DNA of 43,907 nt, taken from NCBI GenBank assembly GCA_032358255.1, contig JAULBX010026752.1:1-43907 (forward strand), given 5' to 3'. The notes beneath the pieces were generated by a model, which was given only the letters and a program-made list of their open reading frames with translations, did not search any database and was not told the DNA's origin. Made by a program: the position numbers and the translations under genes. Source of the DNA: Heterotrichella gracilis (taxonomy: Eukaryota > Sar > Xanthophyceae > Tribonematales > Xanthonemataceae). Positions 23,201 to 33,499 of this stretch are shown one piece after another. Numbering within the stretch: the first letter of the stretch is position 1; every line of letters begins with the position of its first letter.

Positions 23201-25549
23201 GTATCACTCATCCCAAAGCAATTTAAATGTAGTGCTGTTGCACTCCGACAGTAGCATTGCCCACAGCATCCTGAACAGCATTGCTGGCTGCTCCAGGTGA
23301 CGCACAAAGTCCACACAATCAGAGTAGAGCTGTACCGCTCGCCCCTGGACAGGTTCCGGCTGTTTCTGGAGGTGCTTCTCACCCTTGCCATCAACATCAT
23401 GTTGATCACCGAGCTGTGGGGGATCCTCAGCACATGGATCACGTATCGTACCCCCCTCCCATATTTCCAAGATGCCTGGCACATTGTTGACCTGGTGTCC
23501 ACCAAACTGCTGTTTGCGTGCACTGTGCTGTGGTGGTCTTTTGCCATCAACGGGGCATCCCAGTTTACCATCCAGCTGAGGTAAGTCGAGTTTGCTGCTG
23601 AGATTCACCCCTTTGAGTTTCCCAGATGTGAATTTGTCACATCATGGTATGATTTTCTGATATCAATATGTCTTGCCAATTGACTCTCATCAATTCCATC
23701 CGTGTGCTGAATCAGATGCATATGCTGACCGACTGGTGCTTGCAGGTATTCTGTGTATGCGGACCTCAATGCGCAGGCTGCTATCCTTAAGCTGAACCGA
23801 GGCGGCTTTTACCTCCAGGCAGCGCAGGATGCCTTCACCCAACTGCAGCACCTCATTGACACCCTGGCATGGTACAATGCCCTGAACGGCATCAACATCC
23901 TGCTGCTGATTGCGCGTTTGTTGAAGCGCATGGATTTCCAGCCAAGGCTTGGGGTTGTGACGCGGTCCCTGGCCTTAGCTGGTGAGTACAGGCTGGACAG
24001 ACATATGAGTGGCAGAGATCACACGATCGGTCTGTTGCATATGGCATTGGATGCAATTTTTGTTTGGAGGAATATGCATTGTCATTCGAGGCCACAAGCA
24101 TGACCTACACAACCCTCGCTGCTACAGTGAAAACGTTAGTAAAACCCTAACAGTGTCTGCACATGGCTCATGGAGGTAAATTGCTTGCTTAGTAAATATA
24201 TGCCCACATTTTGTGACTTGTTGTCATTCTTTGTGCAGGTCCGGATTTGCTCCATTTTTGCTTGGTCATTGGCATGGTTTTCGTTGGGTATGCGATGATG
24301 GCGCACTTGATCTTTGGAAATGCTGTGGATCAATTTTCCTCCTTCAATAAGGCTGTTGATACATGTTTTGCCATGCTGCTGGGCGATGTCAGCGTGAACG
24401 ATGACTTGAAGACGCTGTCAGGATTACAAGGTATGGAACGATATATGGACAGCTAACCTTTTGAAGAAAAACAGGCCTGAGTTTGGAGATGATTTACGCT
24501 TGCAATGTCGACTTTTTTAAATTGCGCATTGTTAACCGTTTATACAAATAATTGCGTGTGTATTTTGCAGGGGTGGCAGCTACAATGTTTTTCTGGTCAT
24601 ACGAGCTGCTGGTGTTCATGGTCCTGCTGAATTTCCTGCTGGCTATCATCGTTGACGCATTTTCCCAGGTCAAGGAGCAGATGGATGAGAACATTGGCAT
24701 GCATACAGAGGTTGCTCAGATGTTCAGAGATCTTTGGCAGTCCTCATTTGGAAAGTTCTTTGACAGGACCGTCATCACCCCCAACGAGCTCGCGCAAATC
24801 CTGCACAAATGGTCACAAGTAGTGGACATTGCAGACAACCCCTCTCAAAGCAAAAAGGGCGCCCTTGCTGGCGTGCGCAAATTGCAGCTGCTGGGAGAGG
24901 ATATTGCTGAGAAAGAGCTGGAAGCAGTGCTGCAGGTATGTAGACAAGAAATACTTCTTTGTGCATACCTTTGACTAAATGTGCATTTTCCTCCTCCATT
25001 TCTACCACCCAAAACTAATCAGCCGTTGATTGGTGTGACGAGTAAATCATCATGGCCACTTGATTCCTCGTGAGGTGGACTAATGCATGTGCATGTTTGC
25101 TTTTGCAGGCATGCCTTTCAGATGAGCCAGGGTTCAATGGGCCCTCCAAGGGATTCCTGCGCCTGCGCAGCAGCGCACAAAAAAACAGGTCCGCCTCACA
25201 GACGGAGATTGCCAAGGTTGCAAAGTATGTGGTGTCGCGCTTTGGATCCCTGGCAGGCACTGATGACCACAGCTCCAACGCCAGCCTCATACCAGCTACT
25301 GCAGGAGCTGACATGCAGCAGCTGTCCTTGGAACAGGAGAAGGCAGAGCTGGTGGGCAACCTGAGGCGCTTGCTGGAGCTGCAAGCAGAGATGGCAGAGG
25401 AGCAGCATAGCTTGATCGCCGTACAGCAGGTACTTGCGCAGCAGCATGAACAGATACTGGCTGCAATGGCTTCCCAGCAAACGCTCGGGTCAAATTTTCA
25501 CAGCGGCATCAGTGATGAAGGGGCCCGGCCCTTCCGAGATGATAATTAG
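17225..25549 (+). CDS. Polycystin-2-like cation channel with very long ectodomain
   Basis: Predicted six-pass cation channel of the polycystin (TRPP) group; in green algae such channels are linked to flagella or mechanosensing. Nineteen exons were placed, starting 17225-17298, 17497-17614, 17793-18068 and 18241-18754, and ending 24571-24935 and 25109-25549. They total 4434 bases, 1477 residues, exactly in frame. TM1 is at about 39-55 (LFAFVATVALFLSVLFL). An exoplasmic loop of about 930 residues follows, with a Cys module at 103-126 (CGDGVCESPFEF), a Cys-rich block at 480-563, Gln-rich helices at about 600-721, and a polycystin signature near 910-972 (VWFDINLSQDQATVFYQYL, YNPELQIFG). TM2-TM5 fall at about 991-1016, 1032-1055, 1110-1127 and 1147-1172. 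The pore has CFAMLLGD near 1185-1193, then TM6 at 1214-1239 and a C-terminal coiled coil at about 1390-1450. The start gives an N-terminus that leads straight into TM1. Confidence 0.9.
19294..19387 (+). repeat. Intronic minisatellite in the polycystin gene
   Basis: About five to six imperfect units of 16 to 20 bases of the type gaggggcttgaagt, with variants ggggattttaagt and ggggaattttaatt. It sits between exons 19025-19260 and 19480-19698, starting about 35 bases after the donor. It is G-rich on the coding strand. Confidence 0.85.
20597..20665 (+). repeat. A-rich low-complexity tract
   Basis: Intronic run built from aaaaaataaa and aagtaaataagtaagtaa units, directly after the donor of exon 20339-20596. 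Confidence 0.8.
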
Positions 25550-25591
25550 GCAGGCAGTTTGTAGAATTTTATTGTTACAACAGCTTTAGGG

Positions 25592-25623
25592 CATATGCAT
25601 GAGCAATATTGCTCATGCATATG
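25592..25623. repeat. Perfect 32-bp palindrome in the polycystin 3' UTR
   Basis: The left half catatgcatgagcaat is followed with no spacer by its exact reverse complement attgctcatgcatatg. It begins 43 bases after the polycystin stop and lies just before a TGTAA. It could form a long hairpin in the mRNA 3' end or a cruciform in DNA, or bind a dimeric factor. Confidence 0.95.
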
Positions 25624-25629
25624 GTGTGC

Positions 25630-25634
25630 TGTAA
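25630..25634 (+). terminator. TGTAA polyadenylation signal for the polycystin gene
   Basis: First TGTAA after the stop, 81 bases downstream, immediately after the palindrome. Motif and position only. Confidence 0.45.
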
Positions 25635-26914
25635 TTCAGGCATTATGATAGAGGTTTGTACCACTTATAAGTGAGTTGCATCAGATTCTGATGCATGCTG
25701 GGCCAGGCCAGTGAAACGTACAACAAGTGTTTCAATTTGTACTCATTTCACTCATGAGTATACATGTACAACAGCAGTTGAACCACAACGATTGTCAGAC
25801 TGTCGTGACAGATATAGGTCGCCGTCAGGCTTGGTTTGCCTAGGGTTTGATTAGGGTTTCACTAGGGTGTTGGCAAGGGGATCATGCCACTGTCCCCGCG
25901 GCGTGTTGCTGTCCTGCCTGATACTTATTCTCCTGCACGCACGAAGTGCGTCTTCTTTCTGTCTTGACGCCACGTCCTAGTGGCTGGGCAGGCAATTTGC
26001 TGAGCATTGGCCCAGCAGAAGGCTTGGAAGCTATGAATGTAACTTATGAAGTGCATTGTTCCTCACATTCCAGTCGAGCTGTGACCGTAGGTTTATGATG
26101 CCTGGGCAGCTGCAGCTGGGGCATAGCGGCTGTGCCTGTCTATCGCTCATGCCAGAAAGGTGCCCCATACCATAATGGTATTGCGACCATTACAGGCTTA
26201 GTTACTATCTGCTTACCTGTGATTGTCTAATCCGGTTAAGACGACTGCTTGTGACCGCGGGTGCTGCAGCATGGAGGCTGCGCCCACCGGAGATATTTCG
26301 TGCGCACTAGTGCAGCTGAGCACACACATTGTGCCCTTGATCAGATTCTGGCAAGCCCATCATCTAGCGTGACAAGACCTTGCCTACAACGAGGCTCTGT
26401 TTACAGTGTACAGATTTGCTTGTCATCAACTTGAAGTTTATTTAATGCAGGCTGTGTTAAACATGGCTCAATTCAGTGTCACACTAACTCCCAATGGTCA
26501 ACTGCAAGGCTTTGCGCTAGGGATGCTCCAGGACCTGACAGTGTTGTAATAAAGTATGATGTATCAAATAAAATGTGATGTTATGCTTCATAATGTGCCA
26601 CATAATCTTTCTGACAGCCATGAAATTGTTCAGTCAGTGACTGCCTCATAGCTTTCTTTTGTTTGTTCAACAAAGTGTGCTATTTCCCAAGCAAATCCCA
26701 TGCACAGGCATGCCGTTACCCCAATACTCTGTCAAGGAAAAGTGCGTCCCCTTTTCCACCGCGTATCAAAATTGCAGGCAATTTCCAAATGCCGGTCCAA
26801 CCTTAAAATGCAATCTGCTACATAAACCATAATAAAACTACAACTGGGAAAAGGAACTTGCCGCTAGGATTTGCCTGGACTACACTACACTACTTAATCA
26901 CGCGTGTCTCCCTA
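25635..26914. other. Convergent intergenic spacer
   Basis: About 1.3 kb between two convergent genes. It contains telomere-like bits (ctagggtttgattagggttt at 25840-25860), a 7-bp-stem hairpin at 26173-26192 (taatggt, loop, accatta), and a + strand tgtaataaag near 26545. I looked for tRNA and other RNA gene signals and found none convincing. Confidence 0.45.
26173..26192. repeat. Short inverted repeat (hairpin)
   Basis: taatggt at 26173-26179 and its reverse complement accatta at 26186-26192 flank a 6-base loop. It lies in the spacer between convergent genes; no T tract follows it. Significance unclear. Confidence 0.6.
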
Positions 26915-29512
26915 TCATACAACATCTGCATTGCTGCCAGGCAAACCATTGCCCTGAGCCAGTGGCCCGGGTCCACTAAAGCTGTCCTGCCTGCTGCCAC
27001 CCGCACTGCCCGGCTGGCTCACCAGGGCATCCTCCAGCGGCGTATCCCTGTTCCAGCTGTCAAAGTTGGTCCAGCCCGCCATGCTCTTGGTGCTGCTGCG
27101 CAGCGCCCACATCACAATGACCGCCATGATGACCAGGAAAGCTACTGCACCCAGCACCAGCCCAACAATCAAGCTGGGCCCCACCGACTTGGAGGAAGTG
27201 GGTGGCGCTGGCTGCGCGCCACTGGAGGTGGTGTTGGTGGTGGTGGTGCCACTGTCTGCGCTGGGTGCTGGTGCCGCCGCCACAGACTCCTCTGGCGCTG
27301 GGGTTGGGGCTGGCAAGGGCGCGTTCTCTCCAGAAACGGCTGGCAGTGGGGCGTAGGCTGGAGCGGGCGCGGCGCTCTCAAATGCTGGAGCTGGTGCGGG
27401 GGCGGTGGTGGTTGACTGTGCCATGACAATCTCTGTCACAGCAACCTCTGTGATGAATCCTGTGCTGGAGGTGCTATCACACCTCACTTGAAGGGAGGAG
27501 CAGTGGGTGTTGAGCTGCGAGGACACCCCAACCACTATGAGGGTCTCCGACTGCGCCACCAGCACCGCGCTCTGCGGCGTGGTTTCGTACGTCCCCGCCA
27601 GCTGGAGCCACTTGGCGGTGCCGTTCTTGGAGTGCAGCGCAAGCACATACATCCCTGATGCGTCCTCCCATTGCTGGCTGGAAGCTGACACAAATGGTGC
27701 CAGGTTCTCAACCACCCCATTGGTGGTCATCTGCACCGCCTCCAGGCCTTGCACCCCACCGGTCACATACACGATGCCAGCAGTGGGGTCCTCCGACACT
27801 GTGGCCGCATACTGGCTGCCTGTCTGCCCCGCCATGACCGACCACCACTGCAAGCTGAGGTCGCCCGAGAGGGCTGCAGTGAAGGCGCTGGATGCCGCGC
27901 CATCCGACTGCGCCAGCGTGTCGCTGTTGTACATAAGGTTGCCGCTGCTGGAGCCCGAGAGGTACAGCTTGCCACTGGAGAAGGCCATCTGGCCCAGCTG
28001 GAAGGAGCTCCCGGAGTACAGCACAGCTTTCATGATGGAAGGTGGCACTGAGATGTCCACCAGCCCCGTGCGCCTGGTGGCAAATAGGAACACGCCCTGG
28101 GCAGCGCCTTCAAGCTCCATAGTGGGGAAGCCAGCTGCAAGGGTCAGCGTTGCTGGGCCGCTTGCCTGCGCAGCAATGTAGATGCGGCCAAGGGCGGCCA
28201 CCATCTGGACCTTGAAGAGGGAAGCCACGTTGATGGGGAAGGCGCTGAGCTCGGTGCTGCGGCTACCCAGGATGAAGGATGTGGTCTTGAGCGTCGCAAC
28301 AAACAGCACGCTTTCGTAGGTGGGCGTTGGGACCTTGAACTTGCTGCCCTGCACCGCTGATGCAACGGTGACGCTGGTGCCTGGGGATGCTGCAGCCTGG
28401 CTGCCGGGGGTCAAGCCTTCTGTGCGGATCCCCACAACGTAGAGGTTGCTGCTCACGGTATCGTACACCGCGCTGTAGATTGCATCCCTGGAGTCGCCAC
28501 CGTATGCCTCAGCCCACGTCGCCGAGCCATCCTTGCCAGAGAGGCTGGTCACAAAGCCATCCAGGGACTGGGATGCCAGCTGGCGCTTGCCCATGACCAG
28601 GCTCCCGGCAAACATGCCGACGATCGCCAGGTCGCCTGTCTTGGGGTGCACGGTGGCGTCGTACATGGCAAAGGTCTGGCTGGTCTTTGCGGTGGCTTGC
28701 AAGTTGACCGCCCACACCACCTCGCTGGTGCTGCTTGCCGCTGCCAGGCGGAACACAAACAGGCTCCTGATGGGCTCGTCGGTGTTTTGCGTCAGCTTGG
28801 TGGTGAGCGTGGTGGTGCTGACGTTCATGCTGCCCTCGTTGACCTCCGCGATGACGTACATGCCGCCGGTGGGTATGGAGCGGATGAGGGTGGTGCGGGT
28901 GTCGGAGTCTGTGCTGGTCAATGGCGACTGTTGTACAGAGTCATCTGTTGAAATGCAAAAAGTGGGGTTAGGAACGGCATGGCGAGGCCTTGAGTACAGC
29001 CCATTGATTTGGATGGCACTGGTGGTGTGTGCACAAGTGTGATGTCTGACACTCTGTAACACACTAGTGAGCTATCAAACCTGTCAACGTTTGAGTCTTA
29101 GCAGTGCATGCAGCGTGTTAAAAATGGGCAACTAGCAGGGTATGAAATTGTAGAGCAAAACTTACCGTTTTGGAAGACGCTTTCCAACAGCTCCCTTCCA
29201 TGAGTAGTCTTTGGCAACTGGGTGTGTGATAATCCAGCCAAGTGTGGTCTGCTGGCTGCCACTGTTGTGAACAGGTAGAGCAGCATGCCCTGAAGACGGC
29301 ACTGTTTGTTAGCATAGTCGCATAGGGGTGTGTGTGGATGTTCGAGTGCTTTGTTCCTTGTCAGCGCAACACTCAGAACGGCTGCAAGGGCAGCAGATCA
29401 TGACATTGTATGTGAAGTTTACACACTGCCATGAAGGTTGACGATTGTGTAAGCACTTGAGCACATTGAGCAGACTTACCATGTGCACGAGTTCCATCAT
29501 GCTGTGTGTCAT
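26915..29512 (-). CDS. Single-pass membrane protein with repeat-rich, possibly beta-propeller ectodomain
   Basis: Family not firmly recognised. Three exons: 29480-29512 (33 bases), 29166-29289 and 26915-28944, total 2187 bases, 728 residues, phases closing exactly. The N-terminus is hydrophobic (MLLYLFTTVAAS at about 13-24), consistent with a signal peptide. The roughly 500-residue ectodomain has recurring strands with a Gly-rich turn followed by an aliphatic strand, such as GDLAIVGMFAGSLVMGKRQL, GRIYIAAQASGPATL, GKLYLSGSSSGNLMYNSD and GIVYVTGGVQGLEAV. This is reminiscent of SBBP-like or quinoprotein beta-propellers. A Pro/Ala-rich stalk at about 570-635 precedes a membrane helix at about 643-667 (IVGLVLGAVAFLVIMAVIVM) and a 61-residue cytosolic tail. 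The layout resembles a surface receptor or adhesion protein. GC content of the long exon is clearly higher than in the neighbouring spacers. Confidence 0.8.
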
Positions 29513-31081
29513 GGTGCTGGGTGCCTAATATATCCTCAACTTCAAAGTGTCTGCCCTGCACAAAACAAGCTTGAGTTAGACCCTTTTTTCCACACGGTGC
29601 AGCAGCGTACTAGTCCAGTGGCTGTCTATTGATATGTGGGTCTTTAACAGACCAACCGCAACCCATGGGTGGTTAGTGGAGGAGGTGCATGTGGCCGCCA
29701 AGAAAAGGCTCGTCCTCAATGACTTGAGTGAACATGAGAGTGATCAGTAACTACTCTAAACACGTATTGCGTGCTGCTGCAAGTAGCGTACCTCCAAGGC
29801 GGTCCTCCTAACGGTCAGTTGGTGGGCACAGCTACAGCCGTGATGCTATGCGAGAGCAACACAGAAAGTCAAGTGGGCCCACGAGGCTACGCTTCGAACT
29901 ACAATGAAAGGCAACGATGTTGGAAGTTGGGTACGCTGTAGGGGTGCTAGACTGGTCAGTTGCTCGTTGTTCCGGAGCTGGACGATGTGGGCAGTTGCAA
30001 AACTCAGCAGGGTGCTTCAAGTCGATCATTCACGAAAAAACGCAGGCACTGATGCAGGATCAGAAGCTCCTGAAAAGCGATGATATATGTGCACTTCAAC
30101 TCAACCTGGCAACACGGTAGTTTGGCGTGTCAACTGCATTAAAGCCTTCCCATCGTTGGTTTACACTGACTCACAGGTCCCGCTGCAAGTTGCAGAGGCG
30201 GTCCGCCCCTGGCCGCCGTCCACCTGCAGAAGCCACTCCCGCCATCCTTCACATCTTGAGTCAAGATTCTTGACCCTCTATTTAGGGAAGGGTTATTATC
30301 CAACAGCCTATGAAGTCGTCTCACCACCAGCTCGTCCCCAGCCCAGCACCTGCAGCAGTTGACGTCCTGCAGGTGGTTGCTTAATTCACCAAGGTGTACA
30401 CCAAACCTTGGCCGGGCAGAGATACAAACCACTGGCAGTACATTGACTCTGCCTATCCCAGTTCTTATGCGCCGCACTACACAGTAGCAAGCCAGTCGCC
30501 AAGCACAGATCCGAAAGTACTACAGCAGTGTAGGTAGCCTGGGCAACGTTGGGATGACCTTGTACTTGCTAATCAGCGTGGAGGAGGTGCGTGAACCACT
30601 CACCCAGGGTGTGCAACCAAGAAAAACCAGGACCGTGCAATGGTATTACAGGTTCCGAACTTGCCGGTTGTTGCACCACTTTCCAGCGGATGTGTGCAAC
30701 TATTAAAAGCACTCAAGTCTCAAACACTTGTTACACTTAGTGCCTAGGCAACAGCATGCTGCCCACATATGCCAGCTCAAGCTCGGGCTTTGAAATGGGT
30801 GGTGAATAGTCCTCAATGGGCTGTTTTCACGCTCTTGCCTAGTGCAAGTGGAGCAAAGTTTTGGGCTCCTCAGTCTGTACGCCAATGGGCTGATGTTTGC
30901 TGTTGCGGGGCCAAATTATTTATGCCACGCACGTTGCTGGTCGCCGCTGGTCCTGCGCCCTGAGCCACCCAATGAGCCATGCATGGAATTTTGCAATTTG
31001 CGGGCGAAGGCTGTGGTGGGGCTGTCAAGGCTGTAAGGTGTTCAAGCTGCCATACTGCCAATATGCTGCTGGCGCAGACTG
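29513..31081. other. Long intergenic spacer
   Basis: About 1.57 kb between the membrane protein start and the uL11m stop, both genes on the minus strand. It should hold the promoter of the former and the 3' UTR of the latter (minus-strand TGTAA at 30731-30735). Open frames at 29917-30120 and 30139-30477 have no splice support or recognisable similarity. The motif gtggaggaggtgc occurs at about 29676 and 30578. Confidence 0.4.
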
Positions 31082-31696
31082 CTAGCTCCTCGGCTTGACC
31101 TGGATGCCCATGCTCCGGCAAGTGCCAATGACCGTTTTGCAATACGACTCCAGAGGAATAGAGGGGTCGTCTTTTTGCTTGACCTCAGCTATGTGGTAGA
31201 CGTGCCGCAAGTCAATTGTGGCGGCAACGGTGTGCCCTGGCCGCTGACTGCCTGTGTCCACTCCAACGGCTTTCTTGACAAAGTACACAACTGGAGGCGT
31301 TTTCATGGTCTGCAGGCAAACAAGCACGGGTCTGTTGTCAAGCCTTGGTGATCCAAAGAGCGTGTTTGAGCTTCACTGGGGTCACGGACACTTACGTATT
31401 CGAAGGTCTTGTCCTCATACGCTATGAGCGAGATTGGAACTGGGACATCAGGCTGCAGCGGAGTGAAGGGGTGTTAGCATACAGGTACAGTGAGTGTTAC
31501 AGCAGCAAAACAGCACAGACCACCCTATGCAGCTTACCTTCAAGTCCGCGGTTTTGGCATTGAAGTCTTTGCAGAAAGCCATGATGTTCAACCCAGCTTG
31601 GCCAAGTGTGGGTCCTACAGGCGGCGTTGGCTTTGCCTGCCCAGCCTTCACCACCAACTTGACAGTGGCCTTGATTGCCTTCTGCTTGGTAGACAT
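31082..31696 (-). CDS. MRPL11: Mitochondrial ribosomal protein uL11m
   Basis: Large-subunit ribosomal protein at the GTPase-associated centre, binding the L11-type rRNA stem and the stalk base. Three exons: 31538-31696, 31396-31452 and 31082-31309, total 444 bases, 147 residues. The N-terminal domain has the hallmark Pro-rich helix motif [20 protein letters not shown], then [26 protein letters not shown], and [13 protein letters not shown]. The C-terminal rRNA-binding domain has [14 protein letters not shown] and ends with TCRSMGIQV. The phrase [15 protein letters not shown] and the short N-terminus match plant mitochondrial L11 rather than plastid or cytosolic forms. No long presequence is visible, as in plant mitochondrial L11. 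The ATG at 31696 is the first in-frame one; codons further upstream lack an ATG. Confidence 0.93.
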
Positions 31697-32391
31697 TATG
31701 CAAAAGAGGATAGCGCTGAACGCCAAAAGGTTTCAGGGTTTCAACCTGCAGCTCATGCTAGGCGAGTCGTCCCAGTGTCCCACATCCTAGATGATACAGG
31801 GCAAGTACTGAGACTGGGTCGTATCAAAATTGTAAAAGGGTTTATCTAACGTGCTCTTGTGGCTCTTTTGGCTGCAGGGTTTGTGCCAGCTCTCCAGCTG
31901 CAATGCGTAAGTGGTGGCTGCCTGCCGTACTACAGACGTCAGCTACCACGTTGTTCGATGGGTTATCCAGTCCGTTGCGCCTAATAAGCGTTAAACAGAT
32001 GCAGCTTGCTAGGAAATAGACGAAGCGTGGCGTTGGTCACACATATTTATCAGAAAAATGCTGGTGTTGCGTATTCATGCATTGCCTCAGGTGCCTGCCA
32101 AAACACCCCCCCTCAGTGAGGGGGCCCTCACCAGGCGAGCCTCACCTATACAACGACCAACACCGCAGGGTGCAACCAGAAACGGTGGTCATAGCTCTGG
32201 CTAAATTTTCTTCGCCCCGAGTAAACTTGTGATTTCTCCCAGGCAAAGTGCATTTTGGGGTTACCCTTGAATGTGCATCATTGCAAGGTGAACAGCACTT
32301 GACAAAGTCCGGAGCTTGCTGCTCGAGGCAACCGGGAAGGCAGCGGCTTTTCAACATTTTGCAATAAGCAGCTGCGTTCGGGGGCCCAAAC
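31697..32391. other. Divergent promoter region of uL11m and NDUFB3-like genes
   Basis: 695 bases between two divergent genes that both encode mitochondrial proteins. No coding signal is seen. The run cccccctcagtgagggggcc near 32106 contains a short inverted repeat (ccctca, tgaggg). Confidence 0.4.
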
Positions 32392-32553
32392 ATGGCGTTT
32401 CGCTGGGAGGCATTTGAAGCTTGGCGGAAGCACCCCATGCTCAACAACAACTTGAGGCACGCGTTGCCAGGCTTCAAGCTGGGAGTTGGAGCATTCTTGG
32501 CGTATGTAGCCTATGACAAGCTAACAGCGACGAAAACTGAGGCTCATCACTGA
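32392..32553 (+). CDS. NDUFB3: Complex I subunit NDUFB3 (B12)-like
   Basis: Small accessory subunit of the membrane arm of mitochondrial NADH:ubiquinone oxidoreductase. It is a single open frame of 53 residues with a good start context (caaacATGGCG). The key motif AWRKHPMLNNNLRHALPGF at about residues 10-28 matches the conserved WRKHPML-RHA-PG signature of plant and animal B12 subunits. One predicted membrane helix follows (KLGVGAFLAYVAYDKL). It is slightly shorter than most homologues because the N-terminal leader and C-terminal tail are trimmed. An upstream exon cannot be excluded, but the start is plausible as it stands. It faces away from uL11m, another mitochondrial protein gene. Confidence 0.85.
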   Translation: MAFRWEAFEAWRKHPMLNNNLRHALPGFKLGVGAFLAYVAYDKLTATKTEAHH

Positions 32554-33499
32554 CGCACAGCCTTTGACATCTGACTGGGTGCGGAGGGGATGATGGGCAT
32601 CAGAAGGGACCCTTGTGGCAGCCTCCAGCCTCTTGAAACCATGGTTTGTCTATTTGTAGGTGACAGTACCTCAACTTATGGATGCACAGCCTCTAAAGAC
32701 CTCACACTGCCACCTGGTTAATGTTGGGGAATACCGTTGGATGACTGTTCAGCAGGCAAGGGCTTGTCAATACCCATAGCTCGATGACAGTGGCATCCGC
32801 ACCAACCTTTTGAATTTTGAAGTGGGTACAGCATGGCACTGTTTTCAATAACATGGGTTAGTGCTGCAATCCAACGCTGTACCAGTATTCCTGCTGCTGT
32901 AACCAACACCATAGAACTTCCCAACGGCACTGCGTGCAACTCTCTGAGCCAGGGCTCCAACATGCTTCATAGCCATGAGTCTCGGTGCTTATCCCGTGCA
33001 GTGCTTGTAGTTCATTGGTCCAAAGTTACAGTGCCATTTGTACGAGTTGGTAATTGTAGGAGCAGGAGGTACCGACCGGTCAACGGCACGCCAAGCAGTG
33101 CAGAAGCACCCAAAGCAGTGCCATTCAAGTACTGTGTAGCAGCATTGGTTCATGAAACGGAGTCCCTATGCTGCTCAGTGGCCCAATTGCCATTTGAGTG
33201 GCATGTCGTTGCTCACAATGCACCCACTGTAACTCAACACCTCCATGCCTACCACCCACCCACCCTGCAGACGTGCTAAAGTTTGGCGGCAAGATATTGT
33301 TATCAACTATAAAAATATCATCGAGTTGCATGAGGTGTTTGAACATCGTTGATGCACCGAACCCAGCGATTGACTAAGGAAGAGAACGATGCTGTTTGAT
33401 ACAAGTGGCAGCAAAGAGCACTGGTGTAGCAGTGAACGCCGAGAATGGGCGTAAGTCAAGTGACTGCGTCTGGTGTGATGTAACATACTGCAACTGTCC
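32554..33499. other. Convergent intergenic spacer
   Basis: Holds a + strand TGTAA at 32898-32902 (345 bases after the NDUFB3-like stop) and a minus-strand TGTAA near 33026. An open frame at 32833-33279 lacks any recognisable motif and I do not support it as a gene. Confidence 0.4.

Noticed and set aside
26100..26320. Possible structured RNA in the spacer after the polycystin gene
   Set aside because: A small hairpin is present, but no box motifs, tRNA arms or known RNA signatures could be identified.
26858..28181. Long + strand open frames opposite the membrane-protein exon
   Set aside because: Shadow frames of a GC-rich coding exon on the minus strand; the minus strand has the signal peptide, stalk and membrane helix.
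30139..30477. 112-codon minus-strand open frame
   Set aside because: Begins at a GTG with no ATG context, no motif and no splice support.
32833..33279. 148-codon + strand open frame
   Set aside because: Low-information Ser/Cys-rich sequence with no family resemblance, in a convergent spacer with polyadenylation motifs.
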